NCBI GenBank assembly: GCA_900553265.1
Contig: USDD01000037.1
Coordinates: 1-24,077, forward strand
Reading direction: 5' to 3'
Source of the DNA: an uncultured Eubacteriales bacterium
Lineage (GTDB): Bacteria; Bacillota; Clostridia; Christensenellales; Aristaeellaceae
DNA: 24,077 bases
Part shown: piece by piece, positions 16,154 through 23,507 of the stretch
Numbering within the stretch: the first letter of the stretch is position 1
Layout of the letters: each line of letters starts with the position of its first letter
Translations under genes and position numbers: made by a program
The notes under the pieces: generated by a model
Seen by the model: the letters and a program-made list of their open reading frames with translations, nothing else
Told to the model about the DNA's origin: nothing
Databases searched by the model: none

Positions 16154-17110
16154 TCAGTCCATCCTGCGCAGGAAGTCGCGCTGTTCGGGGGTGAGCACGG
16201 CGCTGCCGGTCTCCTTCATGGCCTCGATCTGGCTCAGCCTGGTCGCGCCGCACAGCGGGAACACCGGGAAGGGCTGAGCCGTCAGCCATGCCAGCGCCAG
16301 CGCGCCCACGGAATAGCCCGTCTGAGCCTGAAGCGCCTTCAGCCGGTCGTAGATCGCGAGGTTTTCGGGATACAGGAAGCGGCGTCTGGCCTTGTCGGGC
16401 AGGCCGTCCGCGCCCAGCGCGTCCAGCTTGCTGAAAAAGCCCTTGGCCTGAGACGAGAAGGGCGCGCAGATCATGCCCGTCTCTGCGTGCAGGCGGTAGG
16501 TTTCCGCGTCCATGGGCACCAGCGTGGGATCCTCGACGATCATCTGCGTCGCCAGCGAGAACTGGGGCTGATTGGCGCAGAAGGGGGTCAGGCCGTGGCC
16601 TGCGGCGTAGGCGTTGGCCTCGCGGATGCGCGCCGCCGACCAGTTGGACGCGCCGATGAGCCGCGTGCTGCCGTCGTCCAGCAGGCTCTGCATCGTCTCC
16701 ATGACGTCGCCCACGGGACGGGACACGTCGTCGCGGTGCAGCCAGTACACGTCCACGTGGTCGGTGCGCAGCGCGTCCAGACTCTCGGCCATGTCGCCGC
16801 GAATCTCTGAACGGGACAGCCGGCCCACGTTCATGGCGCTCAGCTTCGGGTGCGCGCCCTTGGTGCTCAGGAAGATCGCGCCGCGATTGCGCCGCTGCTC
16901 CATCCAGCGGCCGATGACCTTTTCGCTCTCGCCGTTTTTAGGCGTGGCAAAGTCGCCGTAGACGTGGGCGGTGTCGATGAAGTTGCCGCCGATTTCCACG
17001 TATGCGTCCATGAATTCGCGGGCCTTCGCCTCGGGAAAGGTTCCGCCGTAGTCGGCCGTGCCGAGGGCGAGAATGGAAACGTCCCGGGTTCCAAATTTGC
17101 GCTTGAGCAT
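16154..17110 (-). CDS. Aldo/keto reductase family oxidoreductase
   Basis: A 318-residue TIM-barrel NAD(P)H-dependent oxidoreductase. The catalytic tetrad is visible as Asp46 (NFIDTAHVYG), Tyr51, Lys84 (STKG) and His125 (WLHRDD). The C-terminal stretch with PLCGATRLSQIEAM matches the usual cofactor-binding region. The ATG at 17110 follows GGAGG by 10 bases and a promoter lies at 17153-17181; an in-frame extension to 17530 crosses AT-rich spacer and is not coding. Substrate is not readable; such enzymes near sugar genes often reduce or oxidise sugars or deoxysugars. Cytoplasmic, apparently monocistronic. Confidence 0.9.
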   Translation of the reverse strand: MLKRKFGTRDVSILALGTADYGGTFPEAKAREFMDAYVEIGGNFIDTAHVYGDFATPKNGESEKVIGRWMEQRRNRGAIFLSTKGAHPKLSAMNVGRLSRSEIRGDMAESLDALRTDHVDVYWLHRDDVSRPVGDVMETMQSLLDDGSTRLIGASNWSAARIREANAYAAGHGLTPFCANQPQFSLATQMIVEDPTLVPMDAETYRLHAETGMICAPFSSQAKGFFSKLDALGADGLPDKARRRFLYPENLAIYDRLKALQAQTGYSVGALALAWLTAQPFPVFPLCGATRLSQIEAMKETGSAVLTPEQRDFLRRMD

Positions 17111-17152
17111 GTTTTTTCCACCTCCGAAGAGTTGTTTTGCGTCCATGGAACC

Positions 17153-17181
17153 ATTATACCAGCTTTTTCGCGCCGGGGCAA
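17153..17181 (-). promoter_or_regulatory. Promoter of the aldo/keto reductase gene
   Basis: On the minus strand TTGCCC (17181-17176), a 17-base spacer and a perfect TATAAT (17158-17153) lie about 43 bases before the start codon at 17110. Confidence 0.75.
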
Positions 17182-17374
17182 TCGCCCATGCGCATTGGGA
17201 CGAAAATATGTCGGCAATGTGCGCGGATAAGAGCGGAATGTATAGAATATGCGGAAAAGACGGCGAGTATACCATGTATATATGCAAATAATTCACAATA
17301 TCCATGCAGGATTTGGGAGAATTCTGTCGTATATTTAACTGCGTATTCATTGCATATACATGACTTTGGACGCA
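17182..17374. other. AT-rich divergent spacer with imperfect inverted repeat
   Basis: This gene-free stretch between the aldo/keto reductase and the orphan membrane protein is clearly more AT-rich than the flanking genes. CATGTATATATATGCAA at 17271-17287 and TTGCATATACATG at 17350-17362 are inverted copies, differing by four extra bases in the first. No protein-coding signal was seen. Confidence 0.5.
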
Positions 17375-17380
17375 TATACT
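17350..17380 (+). promoter_or_regulatory. Possible promoter of the orphan membrane protein gene
   Basis: TTGCAT at 17350-17355, a 19-base spacer and TATACT at 17375-17380 lie just upstream of AAAGGAG at 17401-17407. The spacer is two bases longer than ideal, so this is tentative. Confidence 0.4.
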
Positions 17381-17414
17381 GTCACCGAAGCCGCACAATG
17401 AAAGGAGCTTACCT

Positions 17415-17924
17415 ATGGAAAACCAGAAGGAAAAAAAGCCCGCTCTGGCGAAGCTGAGTTCAAAAAAAGCGGGGCTTTTGTCCGTCGGAATCACGATCCT
17501 CGCGCTGGTGATTCTTTTGTGCATATGCATCGCCTCCCGCGCGCATATACAAAGTGAATATGCAGGCGCGCGCGAGGAGGTCGGACAGAGTGTTTATACC
17601 GAGCTGTACATGCTCTGCCAGACCTTCGATCAGGTGAGCGTGCCCGGCGCGGACGTGCAGGACGGAATCATCCCCGACATGCGCGAACATTATCTCGCCG
17701 CACAGACGCTCAACACCGTTCTGGGAAGAGCCTTCGGTTCGCGCTGCGTCGTGCTGACCGAGGGGGAGCTCTCGGCATTGGACAGCGCGTTCAGCGCCTA
17801 CGACGCGGCTTTCCGCACGGGCAAGTCCACCGACGAGGCCCAGGCGGCCATGCAGAGCTGCGTGGACATGGTGCGCGTCATATTGAACGAAAAATTCTAC
17901 GACGGCAGTCTGAAGATGAACTGA
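17415..17924 (+). CDS. Hypothetical membrane-anchored protein
   Basis: A 169-residue protein of no recognised family. The first 19 residues are rich in Lys, followed by one transmembrane segment at about 20-41 (GLLSVGITILALVILLCICI) and a mostly helical extracytoplasmic part with repeated short helices, for example around residues 48-72 and 125-160. The topology should be cytoplasmic N-terminus and outside C-terminus. AAAGGAG lies 7 bases before the ATG, and a strong terminator follows the stop, so it is very likely a real, separately transcribed gene. The outside part has two Cys in the middle and one near the end. It might be a small sensor, a secretion accessory or an envelope stress protein, but nothing in the sequence decides this. 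Confidence 0.8.
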   Translation: MENQKEKKPALAKLSSKKAGLLSVGITILALVILLCICIASRAHIQSEYAGAREEVGQSVYTELYMLCQTFDQVSVPGADVQDGIIPDMREHYLAAQTLNTVLGRAFGSRCVVLTEGELSALDSAFSAYDAAFRTGKSTDEAQAAMQSCVDMVRVILNEKFYDGSLKMN

Positions 17925-17927
17925 GCG

Positions 17928-17978
17928 AAAAAACAGGGCCGCGGGGAGAAGAGGATTCTCTCCGCGGCCCTGTTTTTT
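17928..17978. terminator. Strong bidirectional terminator
   Basis: A 23-bp stem pairs 17928-17950 with 17956-17978, with one G-U pair and a five-base loop. It is flanked by six A on one side and six T on the other, so it works in both directions. It separates the convergent genes ending at 17924 and 17985. Confidence 0.93.
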
Positions 17979-17984
17979 GGAATT

Positions 17985-18740
17985 TCAGCGCTCCAGCCAG
18001 CCGTATTCGGCCAGGCGGCGGGCGCAGCCCGCGCCGTCCATGCACTCGAAGGTGAGCGTGGCTTCGGGCGCGGCGGCTTCGATCTCGTCCATCAGGCCGG
18101 GAAAGCCGAGGCTTCCGTCGCCGGGAATCTGATGAAGATCGGCCGCGCCGTCGTTGTCGTGCAGATGCAGGTGCATAAGCCGCGGCGCGAGGCGCTTCAG
18201 CCACTGCCGCACGGGGATTTTGGACACGGCGTTGGCGTGGCCCACGTCCAGACACAGCCCCAGCCGGGGATCGTCCACCGCGTCGGCCAGATCCATCAGC
18301 GGCGCGGGATCGTCGTCCAGCACGTTTTCCACGCAGAGGGCGACCTCCGGCTCCGCGTCCAGCAGCGCGCGGAAGAACCGGGCAGACTGCTCCACGAACC
18401 AGACGGGATAGTACACGTGGGGAATGAAGCCCGAGTGTACCACGATCCTGCGAATTCCGTAGGCGCGGCTCAGCGCCGCCGTCTGGCGAAAGCGGCGCAT
18501 CGTCACGTCGCGCACCATCGGGTCGATGGCGCAGGGGCACAGCTCGGCGAAGGGCGCGTGGAACACGAAGCGGTCGGAATGGGCCAGATGCGCCCGGGCG
18601 ACGCCGTCCCAGCGATCAAAATCCGCGTCGAAATTGGCCGCGGTGCAGAACTCGTCGATTTCAAGGCCGAGTCCGAAGCGGCTCGCCGTCTCGTCCGCGC
18701 CTGCGGCGATGGTGGCCAGATAGAGCCTGTCATGCAGCAT
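17985..18740 (-). CDS. Sugar phosphate isomerase/epimerase-like TIM barrel, intact metal site
   Basis: A 251-residue member of the AP endonuclease family 2/xylose isomerase-like TIM barrels. The metal ligands are all in place: Glu138 in CVENV, Asp165 and His168 in CLDVGHAN, His194 in HLHLHDNDG, and Glu232 in TFEC. GDGSLGF near 207-213 is the usual loop before the last strand. The ATG at 18740 follows GGAGG by 6 bases; an upstream in-frame extension to 18794 lies in a terminator hairpin and is rejected. It probably isomerises a sugar, inositol derivative or sugar acid in the cytoplasm. It is the last gene of the leftward cluster, 60 bases after the EamA gene, with a terminator-like hairpin in that gap. 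Confidence 0.87.
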   Translation of the reverse strand: MLHDRLYLATIAAGADETASRFGLGLEIDEFCTAANFDADFDRWDGVARAHLAHSDRFVFHAPFAELCPCAIDPMVRDVTMRRFRQTAALSRAYGIRRIVVHSGFIPHVYYPVWFVEQSARFFRALLDAEPEVALCVENVLDDDPAPLMDLADAVDDPRLGLCLDVGHANAVSKIPVRQWLKRLAPRLMHLHLHDNDGAADLHQIPGDGSLGFPGLMDEIEAAAPEATLTFECMDGAGCARRLAEYGWLER

Positions 18741-18759
18741 AGTCGTCCTCCATGAATGG

Positions 18760-18796
18760 AAAAAACAGGGGCGGCCATGCGCGGGCACGGCCACCC
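18760..18796 (-). terminator. Intrinsic terminator or attenuator inside the leftward operon
   Basis: On the minus strand 18796-18785 pairs with 18780-18769 in a 12-bp stem with two G-U pairs and a four-base loop. Three bases later there is a run of six T at 18765-18760. It begins 4 bases after the EamA stop, and only 19 bases separate its T run from the next start codon, leaving no room for a promoter between them. Confidence 0.75.
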
Positions 18797-18800
18797 GGAA

Positions 18801-19670
18801 TTACAGCATCAGAATCGTTCCGACGACGCAGAGAATCACGCCGGCCCAGCCGCGCTGGGAGAGCTTCTCCTTAAACCACACCCAGTCCAGCAGCGCGGAG
18901 AACAGGATGCTTCCGCCGGTGATGAGGGGATACAGCAGCGTGGCGGGCAGGTTGGACGCGCCCATGAGCTGAAGCTGATAGGACAGGCCGCCGAACAGAG
19001 AGCAGCCCGCGACGAGCAGCAGCAGCCCCCTGCGCGGCAGGCTCTGCTTCAGCGCCGGGCCGCGGGCCACGAACAGCAGCGCCGCGGCGCTGAGCACGGC
19101 CTTGCTCAGGTTGACGAGCATGACCAGTCCCTCGGTGGAGACCACGGGGCGGACGGTTTCGATCTGATGCAGCTTGGACAGCACGCTCACGCCGCCGTTG
19201 AGGAAGAACACCGCCGCGCACATCCACAGCACCTTGGCCGACGGCTTCTGGCTGCCCGAGTTGAACAGAATCACCGCGCCGAGAATCAGCACGAGACCCA
19301 GCGTGCGCAGCAGCGCGAAGGGCTCGCCCAGAAACAGCAGGCCCCAGACGTAGGGCACCATCATGCCGCCCACCATCAGAAACAGCGTGTACAGCACCAT
19401 GCCGCCCTCGCGCATGACGCAGAAGCCCAGCAGCGTGTAGGCGATGGCCAGCAGCGCCTCTCCGGCGGCGATGGCCGCGGAATAGGGCGTGAATTCGAAC
19501 TTAAAGCCGCACATGGCCCAGAACAGAACCGCGGCGAACAGCCCCAGCAGGGCGTTGTAGGCCAGCCCCGTGGCCGGGGCGGTGCCGGTTTGTTTCTGAT
19601 AAATGCGCTGAAGGGCGGTGAACACCGCCAGCAGAATGGTGGCCAGCTCCACCAGAAGCACGTTGCCCAT
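18801..19670 (-). CDS. EamA/DMT-superfamily transporter
   Basis: A 289-residue membrane protein with about ten transmembrane segments in two homologous halves, as in EamA (drug/metabolite transporter) proteins. Halves are about 1-140 and 148-289. MVPYVWGLLFLGEPF near the end of the first half and LLDWVWFKEKLSQRGW at the end of the second are the typical conserved E-rich turns. The ATG at 19670 has GCGAGG 9 bases upstream; a long in-frame extension to 20174 overlaps the TrkH gene and is false. It probably exports or imports a small metabolite such as an amino acid or sugar derivative. It lies 26 bases after the TrkH gene and is likely cotranscribed with it. Confidence 0.88.
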   Translation of the reverse strand: MGNVLLVELATILLAVFTALQRIYQKQTGTAPATGLAYNALLGLFAAVLFWAMCGFKFEFTPYSAAIAAGEALLAIAYTLLGFCVMREGGMVLYTLFLMVGGMMVPYVWGLLFLGEPFALLRTLGLVLILGAVILFNSGSQKPSAKVLWMCAAVFFLNGGVSVLSKLHQIETVRPVVSTEGLVMLVNLSKAVLSAAALLFVARGPALKQSLPRRGLLLLVAGCSLFGGLSYQLQLMGASNLPATLLYPLITGGSILFSALLDWVWFKEKLSQRGWAGVILCVVGTILML

Positions 19671-19696
19671 GGGAAAAAACCTCGCTTTCTCGCGTA

Positions 19697-21142
19697 TCAG
19701 TACTGCCGCCACGCGCTGGGCGCGGCGAGCATCAGCATGGGGAAGATTTCCAGTCGGCCGATGAGCATGTCCATGGACAGCACGAAGGTGCTGAAGTCCG
19801 AGAAGATGGAGAAATTGCGCGTCGGGCCGACGAGGTTGAAGCCCGGGCCGATGTTGGACAGGGCCGAGAGCACGGCGGTGAGGTTGGTCTCCAGATCGTA
19901 GCCGTCGAAGGAGATCAGCAGCACCGAGACGATGAGCACCAGAATGTACATGAAGAAGAAGCTCTGCACGCCGTTGAGCACGCTGTCGGACACGGTGCGG
20001 CCGTCCATCTTGATGGTGTTGACCGACTTGGGATGCACCGTGTGGCGGATCTCGCGGATACCGCTCTTCACCAGCAGCTGCATGCGCACCACCTTCAGGC
20101 CGCCGCCGGTGGAGCCCGCCGATGCGCCCACGAGCATCAGCGCCGTCAGGAGCGTCCGGCTCAGCTGGGGCCACAGGTCGAAGTCCGCCGTGGCGTAGCC
20201 GGTGGTGGTCATGATGGACGACGCCTGAAAGAAGCTGTAGCGCAGCGACGTGAAGAAGTTATGGCCGTACATGGGCAGAATGTTCACGGCGATGACCACG
20301 CTGGAGACGAGCATCATGGAAAGATACGTCCACAGCTCGCTGTTGTGCTTCACCGCGCCCCAGTTGCGGCGCAGGATGTAATAGTAGATGGAGAAATTCA
20401 CGCCGAACAGCGCCATGAACACGCCGATGATGATCTCCGCCGCCGGGCTGTGGAACGCGCCGACGCTGGCGTTGTAGTTGGAAAAGCCGCCGGTGCCCGC
20501 CGCGCCGAAGGTGTGGATCAGCGCGTCGTAGAGGTTCATGCCCGTCAGAAGCAGACAGACGAGCATGACCGCGGTGAGGCTGATGTAGAGGTAATACAGG
20601 ATTTTGGCGTTGTTGCCCACCCGGGGCACCAGCTTGTCCACCGCCGGGCCGGGAGATTCGGCGCGCATCAGGTGAATCGACCGCGCGCCCATCTTGGGCA
20701 GCAGCGCCAGCGACAGCACCAGCACGCCCATGCCGCCCACCCAGTGGGAGAAGCTGCGCCAGAACAGCAGTCCTTTCGGCAGCACCTCCACGTCGGTCAG
20801 AAGCGTCGCGCCGGTGGTGGTGAAGCCGGAGACGGTTTCGAAATAGGCGTCCACCAGCTTGGGAATGCAGCCATGCAGCCGGAAGGGCAGACAGCCGAAG
20901 AAGGAGACCAGAATCCAGCCCAGCGCCACCACCGCGAAGCCCTCCCGGGCGCGGAGGTTGTCGCTGCGGGGCTTGAGCAGCGAGAGCAGCTCGCCCGCCG
21001 CGGCGGTGATGACCAGCGAAATCAGAATCGCCATCGCGTCGCCGCCGCCGCAGAGCAGCGCCACCGCCAGCGGAATCAGCATCAGCGCGCTTTCCACCAG
21101 CAGCACCTGTCCGATGGTCTTGAGTGTCAGCTTGATGTTCAT
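19697..21142 (-). CDS. trkH: Trk/Ktr potassium uptake channel subunit
   Basis: A 481-residue membrane protein with the four pore-loop repeats of TrkH/KtrB. The filter segments are TVSGFTTTGATLL, FGAAGTGGFSNYN, SSIMTTTGYATADF and SALSNIGPGFN. STGGGLKVVR, following the third loop, is the usual gate region. It forms the K+ channel in the cytoplasmic membrane and is regulated by the TrkA protein encoded directly before it. The ATG overlaps the stop of that gene by 4 bases (ATGA), which means translational coupling. Length is normal for TrkH. Confidence 0.95.
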   Translation of the reverse strand: MNIKLTLKTIGQVLLVESALMLIPLAVALLCGGGDAMAILISLVITAAAGELLSLLKPRSDNLRAREGFAVVALGWILVSFFGCLPFRLHGCIPKLVDAYFETVSGFTTTGATLLTDVEVLPKGLLFWRSFSHWVGGMGVLVLSLALLPKMGARSIHLMRAESPGPAVDKLVPRVGNNAKILYYLYISLTAVMLVCLLLTGMNLYDALIHTFGAAGTGGFSNYNASVGAFHSPAAEIIIGVFMALFGVNFSIYYYILRRNWGAVKHNSELWTYLSMMLVSSVVIAVNILPMYGHNFFTSLRYSFFQASSIMTTTGYATADFDLWPQLSRTLLTALMLVGASAGSTGGGLKVVRMQLLVKSGIREIRHTVHPKSVNTIKMDGRTVSDSVLNGVQSFFFMYILVLIVSVLLISFDGYDLETNLTAVLSALSNIGPGFNLVGPTRNFSIFSDFSTFVLSMDMLIGRLEIFPMLMLAAPSAWRQY

Positions 21143-22509
21143 TTCTTCATCTGCGTCAGATCGAACGCGTCCTCCAGATTGACTACCGTGCCCGCTTTGG
21201 CGGTGAGAATGACCGTGTCGCCGGCCTCGATGTGGTCGCCGCCGAAGGGAATGATGTTGTGATGGCTGCGCACCAGCACCGAGACCAGCACGCCCGGACG
21301 GATGTTCAGCCTGGAGAGGGGAATGTTCAGATAGCGCGCGCCCTCCAGCGCGGTAAACTCATAGGCCTCGACCTTGCCGTTCAGCATGCCGTAGACCTTC
21401 TCCACCACGGAGTTCTGGGAGTTGTTCAGCGCGCGCACCGAGCGCAGGATGGCGTTGGCCGTGGTGACCTTGGGGCTGACCACCGATTCGATGCCCAGCT
21501 CCTCCATGACCTCCAGCGTGTTCAGCCGGTTGACCTTGACGATGACCTTCTTCGCGCCGCGGCGCGCGCCGTACATGCCGGCGATGATGTTCTCCTCGTC
21601 GCGGTCGGTCAGGCAGATCAGCGCGCCGCACTCGCCGACGTTCTCGCTGTCCAGCACCTCCTGATCGGTGCCGTCGGCGTTGATGACCATGGCGCCGTCC
21701 AGCTTGTCGCTCAGGCTCACGCACCTCTGCGCGTCCAGCTCGATGATGCGCAGCCGCACGCCCATGCCGGCCAGACTCTTGGCCAGATAATAGGAAATGT
21801 GGCCGCCGCCGATGAGCAGCGCCGACTTCATGCGCTGGGTGTCCTTGCCCATCTGCTTGAAGAAACGGGTGATGGAGTCCCGGTCGCCGGTGGCGTAGAC
21901 CCGGTCGCCGGCCTGAATTTCGAACCGGCCGTCGGGGATGATGGCCTCGCCGCCGCGCTGCACCGCCGTGAACTGAATGGATGGATAGTGGCCGTGCAGC
22001 TTCGCGAGGGGCACGCCCACCACAGAGTCGTGGGAGTCCGCGCGGAACTCGACCATTTCCACCCGGCCGTGGGCGAAGGATTCGGTGTTGATGGCGAAGG
22101 GGAAGCGCAGCAGCCGGGAGATCTCCAGCGCCGTGGAGCGCTCCGGGTTGATGACCTGATCGATGTCCAGCTTTTTTTGCAGCATCATCAGGCTCTCGGT
22201 GTATTCCGGGTCGCGGATGCGGGCGATGGAGTACTTCGCGCCCAGCTGCTTGGCCGCCAGACAGCAGACCATGTTCAGCTCGTCGCTGCCGGTGACGGCG
22301 ACGATTACGTCCGCCGTGTCGATGCCAGCCTCGATGAGCGTGCGCACATTCGCGCCGTTGCCGCGGATGCACATCACGTCCAGCGTTTCGCTGGCGCGCT
22401 GCAGCGCGGCGTCGCTCTTGTCGATAATGGTGATGTCGTGACCGTCCCTGCTCAGAAACTGAGCCAGCGTGTAGCCGACCTTGCCACTTCCGACAATGAT
22501 AATGTTCAA
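21139..22509 (-). CDS. trkA: Trk potassium uptake regulator
   Basis: A 456-residue cytoplasmic gating protein with two RCK units, each an NAD(H)-binding Rossmann domain plus a C-terminal subdomain. The first nucleotide motif is GSGKVG at residues 7-12, and a second, degenerate one (GGGHIS) lies near residue 230. It should bind nucleotides and control the TrkH channel. The start is taken as TTG at 22509, giving MNIIIVGSGKVG, the usual TrkA beginning, with AAGGAGG 11 bases upstream. The alternative TTG at 22518 lies only 2 bases after GGAGG, too close. It overlaps trkH by 4 bases and lies 16 bases after the isomerase-like gene. Confidence 0.92.
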   Translation of the reverse strand: MNIIIVGSGKVGYTLAQFLSRDGHDITIIDKSDAALQRASETLDVMCIRGNGANVRTLIEAGIDTADVIVAVTGSDELNMVCCLAAKQLGAKYSIARIRDPEYTESLMMLQKKLDIDQVINPERSTALEISRLLRFPFAINTESFAHGRVEMVEFRADSHDSVVGVPLAKLHGHYPSIQFTAVQRGGEAIIPDGRFEIQAGDRVYATGDRDSITRFFKQMGKDTQRMKSALLIGGGHISYYLAKSLAGMGVRLRIIELDAQRCVSLSDKLDGAMVINADGTDQEVLDSENVGECGALICLTDRDEENIIAGMYGARRGAKKVIVKVNRLNTLEVMEELGIESVVSPKVTTANAILRSVRALNNSQNSVVEKVYGMLNGKVEAYEFTALEGARYLNIPLSRLNIRPGVLVSVLVRSHHNIIPFGGDHIEAGDTVILTAKAGTVVNLEDAFDLTQMKK

Positions 22510-22525
22510 TGAAACCAAAGCCTCC

Positions 22526-23314
22526 TTAATGGTTGGAAACCGCCTTATCCCGGGCGCGGGTCATTCGCGCAAGCGCCGCCCGCGCGCTCTCGGCGGTGAT
22601 TTCGCCCTCGCAGACGCAGCTCACCGTGCCGTCGTAGCCCGTTCGGGTCAGCAGCTCCATGAGCTTTTCGTAGTCCTCGCCGTCGCCGTCCTTCGGCAGC
22701 GTGCGCTTCAGCGCGCATCCGGCGTGCACATACATCAGCGACGAGCCCGCGCGCTCCACCGCGTCCAGCGATTCCGACGCCAGCGCCATCTGCACCGTGT
22801 CGGCCAGCACGCCCACGTTTTCCAGCTGCAGAAGCGCCGCCATCAGCGCGGCCTCCGAGATGGTGTTGATCAGATTGCACTCCGCCCGGCGATAGTTCAT
22901 CACGGCGATGTGCAGCTTCGCCTGCGCGGCGTGGCCCTGGGCGATGCGCAGGAAATTGCCCGTCTGCCGGCGCGCCAGCGCGAAGTCGAACCCGGCGGGC
23001 ACGGCCCGGGCCTTCGGCGCGTCGAAGGCGGCGATGTCTGCGCCCAGCGCATTGGCCCTCGCGAAGGCGAGGGACAGGTAGTCGTGCTGCGCCTGCGCCG
23101 AAACGGCCGGGCCGTTGACCCGCAGTCCATCGGGAATCAGGTCGCTCACCGCGCCCACGCGGACGTTCAGATAGGCGAGGTACTCCGTCAGCTCGGCAAA
23201 CTCGCCCTCGGACAGCGCGGCGACGTCTCGCAGCGGAAGCTCCAGACAGTCGAAGCCGACTCCGGCGATTTCCGGCACCGCGTCCAGCGGCGTTTTCAGT
23301 CCGATGCGAATCAC
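22526..23314 (-). CDS. Sugar isomerase/epimerase-like TIM barrel, degenerate active site
   Basis: A 262-residue TIM barrel resembling tagatose 3-epimerase-type enzymes. YRRAECNLINT at 141-151 corresponds to the family's conserved NRFE..NT segment, and ADTVQM at 171-176 to the conserved DT.HM. By this comparison the first metal-binding Glu is replaced by Met139, and the substrate His is Gln175. Asp172, His197 and a Glu near 236-238 remain. The enzyme may have lost activity or changed its metal use. The start is GTG at 23314, seven bases after AGGAGG. It heads the leftward Trk cluster. No signal peptide, so cytoplasmic. Confidence 0.8.
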   Translation of the reverse strand: MIRIGLKTPLDAVPEIAGVGFDCLELPLRDVAALSEGEFAELTEYLAYLNVRVGAVSDLIPDGLRVNGPAVSAQAQHDYLSLAFARANALGADIAAFDAPKARAVPAGFDFALARRQTGNFLRIAQGHAAQAKLHIAVMNYRRAECNLINTISEAALMAALLQLENVGVLADTVQMALASESLDAVERAGSSLMYVHAGCALKRTLPKDGDGEDYEKLMELLTRTGYDGTVSCVCEGEITAESARAALARMTRARDKAVSNH

Positions 23315-23346
23315 GGCGCGTCCTCCTATATGCCCAGAATGAGTAC

Positions 23347-23375
23347 AGTATACGCCTCTTCGGCGAAAAGGTCAA
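23347..23375 (-). promoter_or_regulatory. Promoter of the Trk cluster
   Basis: On the minus strand TTGACC (23375-23370), a 17-base spacer and TATACT (23352-23347) lie about 33 bases before the GTG start at 23314. It is divergent from the aldolase promoter. The 70 or so bases between the two -35 boxes contain AACGG at 23383-23387 inverted as CCGTT at 23395-23399, a weak candidate operator. Confidence 0.78.
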
Positions 23376-23447
23376 ATAAAGAAACGGCTCCAAACCGTTC
23401 AGAAACGACAGATTTGGTTAAAATCAGGGGCGTTTTCGAGCCGTGTC

Positions 23448-23476
23448 TTGATTTTCCACGGGCGCGCTGGTATAAT
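23448..23476 (+). promoter_or_regulatory. Promoter of the aldolase gene
   Basis: TTGATT at 23448-23453, a 17-base spacer and a perfect TATAAT at 23471-23476 lie about 32 bases before the ATG at 23508, with TAAAGGAG in between as the ribosome binding site. Confidence 0.85.
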
Positions 23477-23507
23477 GAACCCAAACCATGTAAAGGAGTG
23501 TTTTGTT

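Noticed and set aside
17111..17530. N-terminal extension of the aldo/keto reductase
   Set aside because: The extension crosses an AT-rich spacer, the reductase's own promoter and the start of a divergent gene; the ATG at 17110 has a strong ribosome binding site.
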